Of a DNA stretch of 18,212 nt, positions 11,553 through 18,212 are shown in pieces; within the stretch, counting starts at the first letter, position 1, and each line of letters begins with the position of its first letter. The DNA is taken from contig QAKZ01000057.1 of the NCBI GenBank assembly GCA_003150175.1, forward strand, positions 1 to 18,212. The letters run 5' to 3'. A program made the translations under genes and the position numbers. Below the pieces are notes generated by a model that saw only the letters and a list, made by a program, of their open reading frames with translations, made no database searches and had not been told where the DNA came from. This DNA comes from Coriobacteriia bacterium. Its GTDB lineage: Bacteria > Actinomycetota > Coriobacteriia > Coriobacteriales > Atopobiaceae.

Positions 11553-14500
11553 ATGCTCGAGCTCAAAGACATTTGCAAGAAGTACGTCACCCAGTCGTTC
11601 ACCCAGACCGCGCTCGACGACGTGAGCGTCGCCTTCCGCGACAACGAGTTCGTCGCCATCCTCGGCCCCTCCGGCTCTGGCAAGACGACCCTGCTCAACG
11701 TCATCGGCGGCCTCGACCACTTCGACTCGGGCGACCTGCTCATCGACGGGATCTCGACCAAGGACTTTCGCGACCGCGACTGGGACGCCTACCGCAACAA
11801 CCGCATCGGCTTCGTCTTCCAGAGCTATAACCTCATCCCGCATCAGACCATCCTGGAGAACGTCGAGCTCGCCCTCACGCTCACGGGCGTCGGCCGCGCC
11901 GAGCGCAAGCAGCGCGCCCGCGAGGCCCTCGAGCGCGTCGGCCTCGGCGACCACGTGAATAAGCGCCCCGCCCAGCTCTCGGGCGGCCAGATGCAGCGTG
12001 TAGCCATCGCCCGCGCCCTCATCAACGACCCCGAGATCGTCCTCGCCGACGAGCCCACGGGTGCCCTAGACTCCACGACGTCCGTGCAGGTCATGGACCT
12101 GATCAAGGAGGTCGCGCAGGACCGCCTGGTCATCATGGTCACCCACAACCCGGAGCTCGCCTACGAGTACGCGACGCGCATCGTCAACCTCGCCGACGGG
12201 CGCATCACCGACGACTCCGACCCCTTCGATCCCGCCACCGCGCCGCGCCGCGAGGCCAAGGCGACCCGCCGCACCTCGATGAACTTCCTCACCGCGCTCG
12301 GCCTCAGCGCCCGCAACCTCATGACCAAGAAGGGCCGCACCATCATGACGGCCTTCGCGGGCTCCATCGGCATCATCGGCATCGCGGCGATCCTCGCGCT
12401 CTCCAACGGCGTGAACGAGTACATCGCCAAGGTCGAGGAGGACACGCTCTCGAGCTACCCGCTCACCATCGCCAAGCAGAGCTACGACATGTCCGAGATG
12501 CTCGGCGGCGACAAGTCCTCGACCGCCGGCGATGCCTCGGGCTCCTCCGACGGATCCCAGGCGGGCGCCGGCGCCGCCGATACCTCCCAGGACATCCCGG
12601 TCGTCACCGCGCTCAAGGACATGTTCGCGAGCGTCAAGTCCAACGACATGCGCTCCTTCAAGGCCTTCCTCGACTCCGGCGGCGACGGCATCTCCGACGA
12701 CGTCAACGCCGTCCAGTACGACTACGGCGTGAGCCCCATCGTCTACCGCGAGTCCGCCGACGGCGGGCAGCCGACCAAGCTCGTCCCCAACTCGATGACG
12801 CAGGCCATGAGCGGCGGCGCCTCCTCTGGCGCGACGGCCGGCACCATGATGACGGGTACCAACGTCTTCAACGAGATGATCGACGACCAGTCGCTTCTCG
12901 ACTCCCAGTACGACGTCGTCGCCGGCCGCTGGGCCAGCGCCCCCGACGAGGCGGTCCTCGTGCTCTCCAGTAAGGGCACGGTCGGCGACTACACCCTCTA
13001 CAGCATCGGCGCCCTCGACATCAACGAGCTGAACGACCTCGTGAGCAGCGCGATGAGCGCCGACGGCAACGTCGAGACCCCCGACACCGACGCCGACTTC
13101 ACCTACGGCGACGCGCTCAACACGAGCTTCAAGGTCCTCGCTGCCTCCGACTGCTATCGCAAGAACGACGAGACGGGCGGCTGGACCGACATGTCCGACG
13201 ACGCCGACTACATGGCCTCCCAGGTCTCCTCCGGCCTCGACCTGCACATCGTCGGCGTGGTCAAGCCCAACGGCTCCGGCGGCTCGAACGCGCTGTCGCC
13301 GGGCGTCGCCTACACCCACGGCCTCACGACCGAGCTCATGGCCCGCTCCGCGAGCTCCCAGATCGTCCAGCAGCAGCTCGCGAACCCCGACGTCGACGTC
13401 TTCACGGGTAAGTCCTTCGACGAGGTCCAGGCGGACGCAAAGAAGGGCGTCGACCTCCAGAGCATGTTCTCGGTCGACGAGGACGCGATGAAGTCCGCCT
13501 TCCACTTCGACGAATCGACTCTCTCGGGCCTCGGCGACGGCATGAGCCTCGACATGAGCGGGCTCGACCTCTCGAACATCGACCTCAGTGGCATGAACAT
13601 CGACCTTTCCGGCGTGGGCAGCGACCTTGATTTCGGCGACGTCTTCGCCAACGCCCCGTCGCCCGACTTCTCCGACGTCTTCACCGACGTCCAGCTCACA
13701 CCCGAGCAGATGCAGCAGGTGGGTGTGCTCACGAACCAGCTCCTCTCGGGCTTCTTGCAATCCGATGAGTTCAAGGGCCTCGGCCTCGACGTCAAGGACA
13801 GCGAGAAGGTCTCGGCCGCGTTCCAGGCCTACCTCGCAAACAACCCCGAGGCGCAGCAGGTCCTGAAGGAGCTTACGGCCATCGGCGGCCAAGCTCTCGC
13901 GGAAAAGATGCAGAAGGCTGTGACCGATTACATGACGAACACCTTCGCCCCCTACCTGCAGCAGGCGATGGGCGAGGTCACCAAGCGCATGGGCGACGAG
14001 ATCGCCGCGACCGTGTCCGCCCAGGTCAAGGCCGGTATGGCCTCCGCCATGGACCAGGTCGCCACCCAGATGTCGGGCGCGATGTCCGACGCGGCCGCCC
14101 AGATGAGCGGCAGCCTCGCGAACCTCCAGGACGCGTTCTCGGTCGACGGCGACGCCTTTGCGAAGGCCATCCATTTCAACATGGATGCCTCCGACCTCGC
14201 CTCGCTCATGCAGAGCTATGCGAACGCGGGCAAGCTCACCTACGACAACAACCTCTCGACCCTCGGCTATGCCGATGAGTCCGACCCGCAATCCGTGAAG
14301 ATCTTCCCCCGTGACTTCGAGGCCAAGGAGCGCGTGCTCGGCCACATCGACGCCTACAACGACCAGGCCCGCGCCGCAGGCGAGGACGACAAGGCCATCG
14401 TCTACACCGACTACATGGGCGTCATCATGGGCTCGGTCACCGACATCGTGAACATGATCTCGATGGTGCTCATCGCATTCGTGAGCATCAGCCTCGTGGT

Positions 14501-14858
14501 GAGCTCCATCATGATCGGCATCATCACCTATATCAGTGTCCTCGAGCGAAAGAAGGAGATCGGCATCCTGCGCGCCATCGGCGCCTCGAAGCGCAACGTG
14601 GCGAACGTCTTCAACGCTGAGACCTTCATCGAGGGCCTGATCTCGGGCGTCTTCGCCATCCTCGTGGTGGTGCTCGTGAGCTTCCCCGTGAACGATATCG
14701 TCATGAAGCTCAAGGGCGTTCCGAACATCATGAGCCTGCCGTGGGCCGACGCCCTCGCGCTCATCGGCATCAGCGTGCTGCTCACCGTCGTGGCGGGCCT
14801 GCTCCCCGCGCGCTCCGCGAGCAAGAAGGACCCCGTCGAGGCGCTGCGGTCGGAGTAG
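11553..14858 (+). CDS. Fused ABC exporter: MacB/LolD-like ATPase with FtsX-type permease and large extracellular domain
   Basis: An 1101-residue half-transporter. The N-terminal ATPase (1-225) has Walker A GPSGSGKT (38-45), Q-loop Q90, signature LSGGQ (142-146), Walker B IVLADE (162-167) and switch H198. A first membrane helix lies at about 264-286. About 680 extracytoplasmic residues follow, then the FtsX-like helices at about 968-997, 1028-1046 and 1067-1085, with the family tail [20 protein letters not shown] and [16 protein letters not shown]. The extracellular part is Ser/Gly/Asp-rich, contains a pentapeptide-like [15 protein letters not shown] stretch (about 665-680), and repeats the phrase FSVDxDAxxxAxHF at 639 and 862. 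Such proteins usually act mechanically or in drug/peptide efflux rather than ion transport. GAGAGGG lies nine bases before the ATG. It is monocistronic. Confidence 0.92.
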   Translation: MLELKDICKKYVTQSFTQTALDDVSVAFRDNEFVAILGPSGSGKTTLLNVIGGLDHFDSGDLLIDGISTKDFRDRDWDAYRNNRIGFVFQSYNLIPHQTILENVELALTLTGVGRAERKQRAREALERVGLGDHVNKRPAQLSGGQMQRVAIARALINDPEIVLADEPTGALDSTTSVQVMDLIKEVAQDRLVIMVTHNPELAYEYATRIVNLADGRITDDSDPFDPATAPRREAKATRRTSMNFLTALGLSARNLMTKKGRTIMTAFAGSIGIIGIAAILALSNGVNEYIAKVEEDTLSSYPLTIAKQSYDMSEMLGGDKSSTAGDASGSSDGSQAGAGAADTSQDIPVVTALKDMFASVKSNDMRSFKAFLDSGGDGISDDVNAVQYDYGVSPIVYRESADGGQPTKLVPNSMTQAMSGGASSGATAGTMMTGTNVFNEMIDDQSLLDSQYDVVAGRWASAPDEAVLVLSSKGTVGDYTLYSIGALDINELNDLVSSAMSADGNVETPDTDADFTYGDALNTSFKVLAASDCYRKNDETGGWTDMSDDADYMASQVSSGLDLHIVGVVKPNGSGGSNALSPGVAYTHGLTTELMARSASSQIVQQQLANPDVDVFTGKSFDEVQADAKKGVDLQSMFSVDEDAMKSAFHFDESTLSGLGDGMSLDMSGLDLSNIDLSGMNIDLSGVGSDLDFGDVFANAPSPDFSDVFTDVQLTPEQMQQVGVLTNQLLSGFLQSDEFKGLGLDVKDSEKVSAAFQAYLANNPEAQQVLKELTAIGGQALAEKMQKAVTDYMTNTFAPYLQQAMGEVTKRMGDEIAATVSAQVKAGMASAMDQVATQMSGAMSDAAAQMSGSLANLQDAFSVDGDAFAKAIHFNMDASDLASLMQSYANAGKLTYDNNLSTLGYADESDPQSVKIFPRDFEAKERVLGHIDAYNDQARAAGEDDKAIVYTDYMGVIMGSVTDIVNMISMVLIAFVSISLVVSSIMIGIITYISVLERKKEIGILRAIGASKRNVANVFNAETFIEGLISGVFAILVVVLVSFPVNDIVMKLKGVPNIMSLPWADALALIGISVLLTVVAGLLPARSASKKDPVEALRSE

Positions 14859-15002
14859 CGCCGGATTCTTCGGGCGGCGCCGGGGGAAGGATCGCAGCCG
14901 CGTCATGGCCCGCGCCCAGGGCTCACTGCCCACGCCGGCCTGCAGCTGTGGGGTTATGATGGAGGCCATGGGGCCCATGCGCCCGCCGTCGCAAATCAAA
15001 CC

Positions 15003-15031
15003 TTGACCTGAGCTGCGATTATTCGTACTAT
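15003..15031 (+). promoter_or_regulatory. Promoter of the rimP-nusA-infB operon
   Basis: TTGACC (15003-15008) and TACTAT (15026-15031) are separated by the ideal 17 bp. Transcription would begin near 15038, giving a leader of about 80 bases before rimP. Confidence 0.8.
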
Positions 15032-15056
15032 AGCTTCGTAAATGATGCTTTAACGT

Positions 15057-15094
15057 AGGAAGTGGGGTGGAACGTCTCGCCCCGCTTCCTTTCT
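15057..15094 (+). terminator. Leader terminator/attenuator of the rimP-nusA-infB operon
   Basis: AGGAAGTGGGG (15057-15067) pairs with CCCCGCTTCCT (15080-15090), an 11-bp stem with one G-U pair and a 12-base loop, followed by the interrupted U-tract TTTCTGT. It forms only about 20 bases after the predicted transcription start and 25 bases before rimP. A terminator in this position must attenuate the operon. The imperfect U-tract is the type expected to depend on NusA, which the operon encodes. Confidence 0.7.
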
Positions 15095-15118
15095 GTATGT
15101 CAACCCGAAGGAGGTCAC

Positions 15119-15619
15119 ATGGCTAAGGCCGGCACCGATCTGCAGGTCCTCGAGGCCCTCGAGGCGCGCGCCGCCGAGCACGGCGTCGATATCGTCGCCG
15201 TCGAGGTCGTCGGAGCGACCAAGAACCCCTGCGTGCGCGTCTACATCGACCATGCCGACGAGGACGCCCCCACGATCAGCCTCGACGAGGTCGCGGCCGA
15301 GACCGGCTGGATCGGCGAGGTGCTCGACGAGCTCGACCCGCTCCCGAGCGCCTACACCCTCGAGGTAAGCTCGCCCGGCATGGCCCGCCCGCTGCGCCGC
15401 GAGCGCGACTTCGTCCGCTTCGCCGGCTCCGACGTCCAGCTCTCGACCACCGCGACCGAGGGGCGCCGCAAGTTCACCGGCCGCCTGCTCGGCTGCGAGG
15501 ACGGCAAGGTCATGCTCGACTGCGACGGCGAGCAGGTCGCCATCGACCTTCTCGACATAAAGAAGTGCAACGTAAAGCCCGACTTCTCCGCCTCGGGCAA
15601 GAAAGCAAAGAAGAACTAG
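15119..15619 (+). CDS. rimP: Ribosome maturation factor RimP
   Basis: A 166-residue cytoplasmic factor needed for maturation of the 30S ribosomal subunit. The family hallmark YTLEVSSPGMARPLRRERDF (79-98) is intact. It follows an N-terminal alpha/beta domain with VRVYIDHADEDAPTISLDE, and a C-terminal Sm-like beta domain (about 93-158) ends in a lysine-rich tail. The ATG at 15119 is chosen over an upstream in-frame ATG at 15062 because AAGGAGGT (15108-15115) stands just before it and the longer version would run through the leader hairpin. It is the first gene of the rimP-nusA-infB operon, the usual bacterial order, with nusA 15 bases downstream. Confidence 0.95.
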   Translation: MAKAGTDLQVLEALEARAAEHGVDIVAVEVVGATKNPCVRVYIDHADEDAPTISLDEVAAETGWIGEVLDELDPLPSAYTLEVSSPGMARPLRRERDFVRFAGSDVQLSTTATEGRRKFTGRLLGCEDGKVMLDCDGEQVAIDLLDIKKCNVKPDFSASGKKAKKN

Positions 15620-15634
15620 GAAGGATTCACCCAC

Positions 15635-16879
15635 ATGGCATCTGAGATGATGGAAGCCCTCGAGCTCCTCTGCCAAGAGAAGCACATCGACCAGCTCTAC
15701 CTGATCGACCGCCTCGAGCAGTCCCTGGCAAAGAGCTACGCCGACGTCCTGCACCTGCCCTTCGGCGCGCGCGTGACCATCGACCGCGCCACCGGCCGCG
15801 TCTACGTCTACGAGCTCGTCCCCAAGGGCGAGGAGGACCCCGAGACCGGCGAGTACTCCGAGTTCGACGAGGTCGACGTCACGCCTCCCGGAACCTCCCG
15901 CATCGCCGCGCAGCACGCCAAGGCCGAGATCCGCTCCATCGTGCGCAACGCCGCCCGCCAGCAGATCTACGAGGAGTTCTCGCAGCGCGTGGGCGACATC
16001 ATCACCGGCACCGTCCTGCAGACCACGCCCGACTTCACCATCATCAAGATCCGCGAGGGCGTCGAGGCGGAGCTGCCGCACTTCGACCAGCGCCGTCACC
16101 CCGAGGAGCTCAACGAGCGCCCCGTCGGCGAGCGCTACATGCACAACCAGCGCCTGAAGGCCATCATCATCGGCGTCCGCGACCCCAACGCCGCCCAGCC
16201 GACCGTCCGCGGCGAGCGCCAGCGCCCCTCCATCGTCGTCTCGCGCACCCACCCCGACCTCATCCGCAGGCTCTTCGAGCTCGAGGTCCCCGAGGTCTAC
16301 GACGGCGTCGTCGAGGTCCGCTCCGTGGCCCGCGAGCCCGGCGTCCGCTCCAAGGTCGCCGTCTCGTCCAACGACGACCACCTCGATCCCGTCGGCGCCT
16401 GCGTCGGCCCCAAGGGCTCCCGCGTGCGCACCGTCGTCTCTGAGCTGCGCGGCGAGCGCGTCGACGTCGTCCTGTGGAGCGACGACCCCGCCAAGTGCGT
16501 GGCCAGCGCGCTTTCCCCGGCCCGCGTCTCCCGCGTGATCATCGACCCCGAGGACAACTACGCGACCGTCATCGTCCCCGACGACCAGCTCTCGCTCGCC
16601 ATCGGCAAGGAGGGCCAGAACGCCCGCCTCGCCGCCCGCCTGACCGGCATGCACATCGACATCAAGAACGAGACCATGGCCGCCGGCATCATGCGCGAGG
16701 TCCCCGCCGCCTCGGCCGACGACTCCCTCATCGACGAGGAGGGCGGCCACCGCTGCGAGTACGTCGGCGAGAACGGCATCCAGTGCCGCAACCAGGCCCG
16801 CCCCGGCTCGCGCTTCTGCGGAATCCACGAGAACCTCGGCGACGTCGAGGTCTCCGACGATCCCGACTCCCTGATCTAG
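15635..16879 (+). CDS. nusA: Transcription termination/antitermination factor NusA with a Cys/His C-terminal tail
   Basis: A 414-residue RNA-polymerase-associated factor. The N-terminal polymerase-binding domain (1-110) is followed by an S1 domain (about 115-205) and two KH domains with GPKGSR (259-263 region) and GKEGQN (324-329). These are enough for pausing, termination and antitermination functions. The acidic repeats of E. coli NusA are absent, as in most Gram-positive and actinobacterial forms. Unusually, the tail carries C374-x9-C384-x10-C395-x2-H398 (within [13 protein letters not shown] and GSRFCGIH), the spacing of short zinc-binding WRC/C3H-like motifs. It lies 15 bases after rimP and 67 before infB; the ylxR gene often found between nusA and infB is missing. 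Regulation by the leader terminator is likely. Confidence 0.95.
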   Translation: MASEMMEALELLCQEKHIDQLYLIDRLEQSLAKSYADVLHLPFGARVTIDRATGRVYVYELVPKGEEDPETGEYSEFDEVDVTPPGTSRIAAQHAKAEIRSIVRNAARQQIYEEFSQRVGDIITGTVLQTTPDFTIIKIREGVEAELPHFDQRRHPEELNERPVGERYMHNQRLKAIIIGVRDPNAAQPTVRGERQRPSIVVSRTHPDLIRRLFELEVPEVYDGVVEVRSVAREPGVRSKVAVSSNDDHLDPVGACVGPKGSRVRTVVSELRGERVDVVLWSDDPAKCVASALSPARVSRVIIDPEDNYATVIVPDDQLSLAIGKEGQNARLAARLTGMHIDIKNETMAAGIMREVPAASADDSLIDEEGGHRCEYVGENGIQCRNQARPGSRFCGIHENLGDVEVSDDPDSLI

Positions 16880-16946
16880 GCGCGCAACGCCCCACGTTCG
16901 AATCCGCCCCGGGCGCTGCCCGCATCTGTGTAGGAAGGTAGGTCAC

Positions 16947-18212
16947 ATGGCAAAGACCCGCGTACATGACCTCGCTAAGGAATACGGCATGTCGAGCAAG
17001 GAGATGCTCGAGCACCTCGCCGACATGAAGATCCCCGCCAAGTCCGCGTCCTCGACGCTGGAGGACGCCTACGTCTCCATCGTCCGAAAGAAGCTCAAGC
17101 CGATTCTCGAGGCCCGCGCCGCCGAGATCGAGGCCGAGAAGAAGGCCGCGGCCGAGAAGGCCGCCGAGGAGGCCCGCATCGCCGCCGAGCAGGCCGAGAA
17201 GGAGCGCCTTGAGGCCGAGCGCCGCCGCGAGAAGGAGCGCGCCGAGGAGGAGCGCCGCCGCGCCGCCGAGGAGGCCGCGCGCAAGAAGGCCGAGGCCGAG
17301 CGCATCGCCGCCGAGAAGAAGGCCGCCGAGGAGGCCGAGAAGAACCGTGTGAAGGACACCGCCCCCAAGCAGGCGCCGTCCTTCTCGAGCCTGCTCGACC
17401 AGATTGCGCAGCAGGAGAAGGTCCTCGCGCGGCAGGCCGAGGAGGCCGCGGCCGCCAAGGCCCAGGCCAAGGGCAACGGCCGCCGCAAGAAGGACGACGA
17501 CCGCTCGTCCCGCGGCCCCAAGCGCTCCGGCTCGCCCGCTCCCCGCGCCGGCGAGCCCTCCGCCCCCGTCCGCGACAACGGCTCCGGCAACTCCTCCGAC
17601 AACGGCCGCCGCAAGGGCAAGCGCGGCCGCCGCGGCGAGGACGGCGGCGAGGATCGCTACTCCCGCATGGCCCGCGAGGCCGAGGCCTATAACCGCAGCA
17701 AGGTCCTCGAGGAGGCCCGCGTGGCCGTCGAGGAGGCCTCCCGCGAGTCCACCGGCCGCCGCAAGAAGCGCAAGGAGCGCCGCCAGAAGCAGGCCGAGCA
17801 GGCCGCCGAGCAGCAGCGCATCGAGGAAGCCATCGCCAACGACCAGGACATCAGCCAGCTCGATACCGTGAAGGTCCCGCAGGGCTCCACCGTGGCCGAG
17901 CTCGCCGAGCTCTTGGGCGTCCCCGCGAACGACATCATCAAGCGCCTGTTCCTCCTGGGCACGCCGCTGACCCTCACCGAGTCGATGTCCGACGAGCTCA
18001 TCGAGCTCGTGGCCGACGACCTCGGCCGAGACGTCAAGGTCATGACCAAGGAGGAGGAGAACTCCTTCACCTTCTACGACGACCCGAAGGACCTCGTGCC
18101 CCGCGCGCCCGTCGTTACCGTCATGGGCCACGTCGACCACGGCAAGACCTCCCTGCTCGACGCCATCCGCCACACCGGCGTCGCCGAGGGCGAGGCCGGC
18201 GGCATCACGCAG
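16947..18212 (+). CDS. infB: Translation initiation factor IF-2, N-terminal part (runs off the window)
   Basis: The first 422 residues of IF-2, the GTPase that places initiator tRNA on the ribosome. The IF2N domain ([20 protein letters not shown]) is at the start. A long charged linker of Glu/Ala/Lys/Arg-rich repeats follows (about 55-300), likely a long helix and then a disordered basic region. A second IF2N-like unit ([20 protein letters not shown]) lies around 310-330. The G1 motif GHVDHGKT is at 394-401, and the window ends in GGITQ of the G2 region. GGAAGGTAGG precedes the ATG at 16947. It is the last visible gene of the rimP-nusA-infB operon. The linker's high GC and repeats explain the spurious long frames on the other strand. 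Confidence 0.96.
   Translation, partial: MAKTRVHDLAKEYGMSSKEMLEHLADMKIPAKSASSTLEDAYVSIVRKKLKPILEARAAEIEAEKKAAAEKAAEEARIAAEQAEKERLEAERRREKERAEEERRRAAEEAARKKAEAERIAAEKKAAEEAEKNRVKDTAPKQAPSFSSLLDQIAQQEKVLARQAEEAAAAKAQAKGNGRRKKDDDRSSRGPKRSGSPAPRAGEPSAPVRDNGSGNSSDNGRRKGKRGRRGEDGGEDRYSRMAREAEAYNRSKVLEEARVAVEEASRESTGRRKKRKERRQKQAEQAAEQQRIEEAIANDQDISQLDTVKVPQGSTVAELAELLGVPANDIIKRLFLLGTPLTLTESMSDELIELVADDLGRDVKVMTKEEENSFTFYDDPKDLVPRAPVVTVMGHVDHGKTSLLDAIRHTGVAEGEAGGITQ

Noticed and set aside
14858..14880. Hairpin after the ABC exporter stop codon as a terminator
   Set aside because: A GCGCCG/CGGCGC stem is possible but no T-tract follows.
12066..14999. 977-codon minus-strand frame opposite the ABC exporter
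   Set aside because: Low-complexity antisense translation; the plus-strand protein has all ABC motifs.
14968..15006. Twelve-codon open frame (MGPMRPPSQIKP) as a leader peptide for rimP
   Set aside because: It ends inside the -35 box of the operon promoter, so it would not be on that transcript, and the GGAGG before it is too close to the ATG.
16728..18173. 481-codon minus-strand frame opposite infB
   Set aside because: Leu/Gly/Ala low-complexity shadow of the infB linker; infB has IF2N and GTPase motifs.

Overview
The window is high-GC and densely coded, with strong AAGGAGG-type ribosome binding sites. Its gene styles (CstA, two-component regulator, rimP-nusA-infB) point to a gut actinobacterium of the class Coriobacteriia, most likely Collinsella or a close relative. 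That assignment is an inference from protein character, GC content and gene neighbourhood; no database search was possible.

Layout. (1) 1-825: minus-strand two-component system, with a complete OmpR/PhoB-type response regulator and the first codons of a probable sensor kinase. (2) 826-1252: gene-free control region between the divergent regulator and cstA. It holds a palindrome near the regulator promoter, a helically phased GTT array and a leader RNA ending in a strong intrinsic terminator just before cstA. (3) 1253-3213: CstA-family peptide/pyruvate transporter and its terminator. (4) 3214-3736: repeat-filled intergenic region, then two small cupin genes (3737-4414) and a terminator. (5) 4480-4855: another repeat array. 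(6) 4856-6783: two overlapping minus-strand genes of the succinylglutamate desuccinylase/aspartoacylase family, one with an intact zinc site and one with both zinc histidines replaced. (7) 6974-10193: minus-strand block with a YgjP-like metallohydrolase, a circularly permuted ATP-grasp protein, a short alpha-E protein and a transglutaminase-like gene that is frameshifted and lacks its catalytic-Cys segment. (8) 10477-10998: an unrecognised helical protein, followed by about 550 bp of repeats. (9) 11553-14858: a large fused ABC exporter. (10) 15003-18212: the rimP-nusA-infB operon with a clear promoter and an attenuator-like terminator in its leader; infB runs off the window.

The most unusual overall feature is the intergenic DNA. 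Four intergenic regions carry family-specific tandem repeats with near-constant periods (30, 41, 41 and 60 bp). In three of them the copies are arranged as direct units followed by the same units inverted. The periods are close to whole helical turns, and the repeats explain no gene. Two members of one family flank the ATP-grasp/transglutaminase block. The other leading candidates for new biology are a cstA leader with mutually exclusive RNA pairings, the active/degenerate amidohydrolase pair, a NusA with a zinc-finger-like C-terminal tail, and a possible NusA feedback attenuator.
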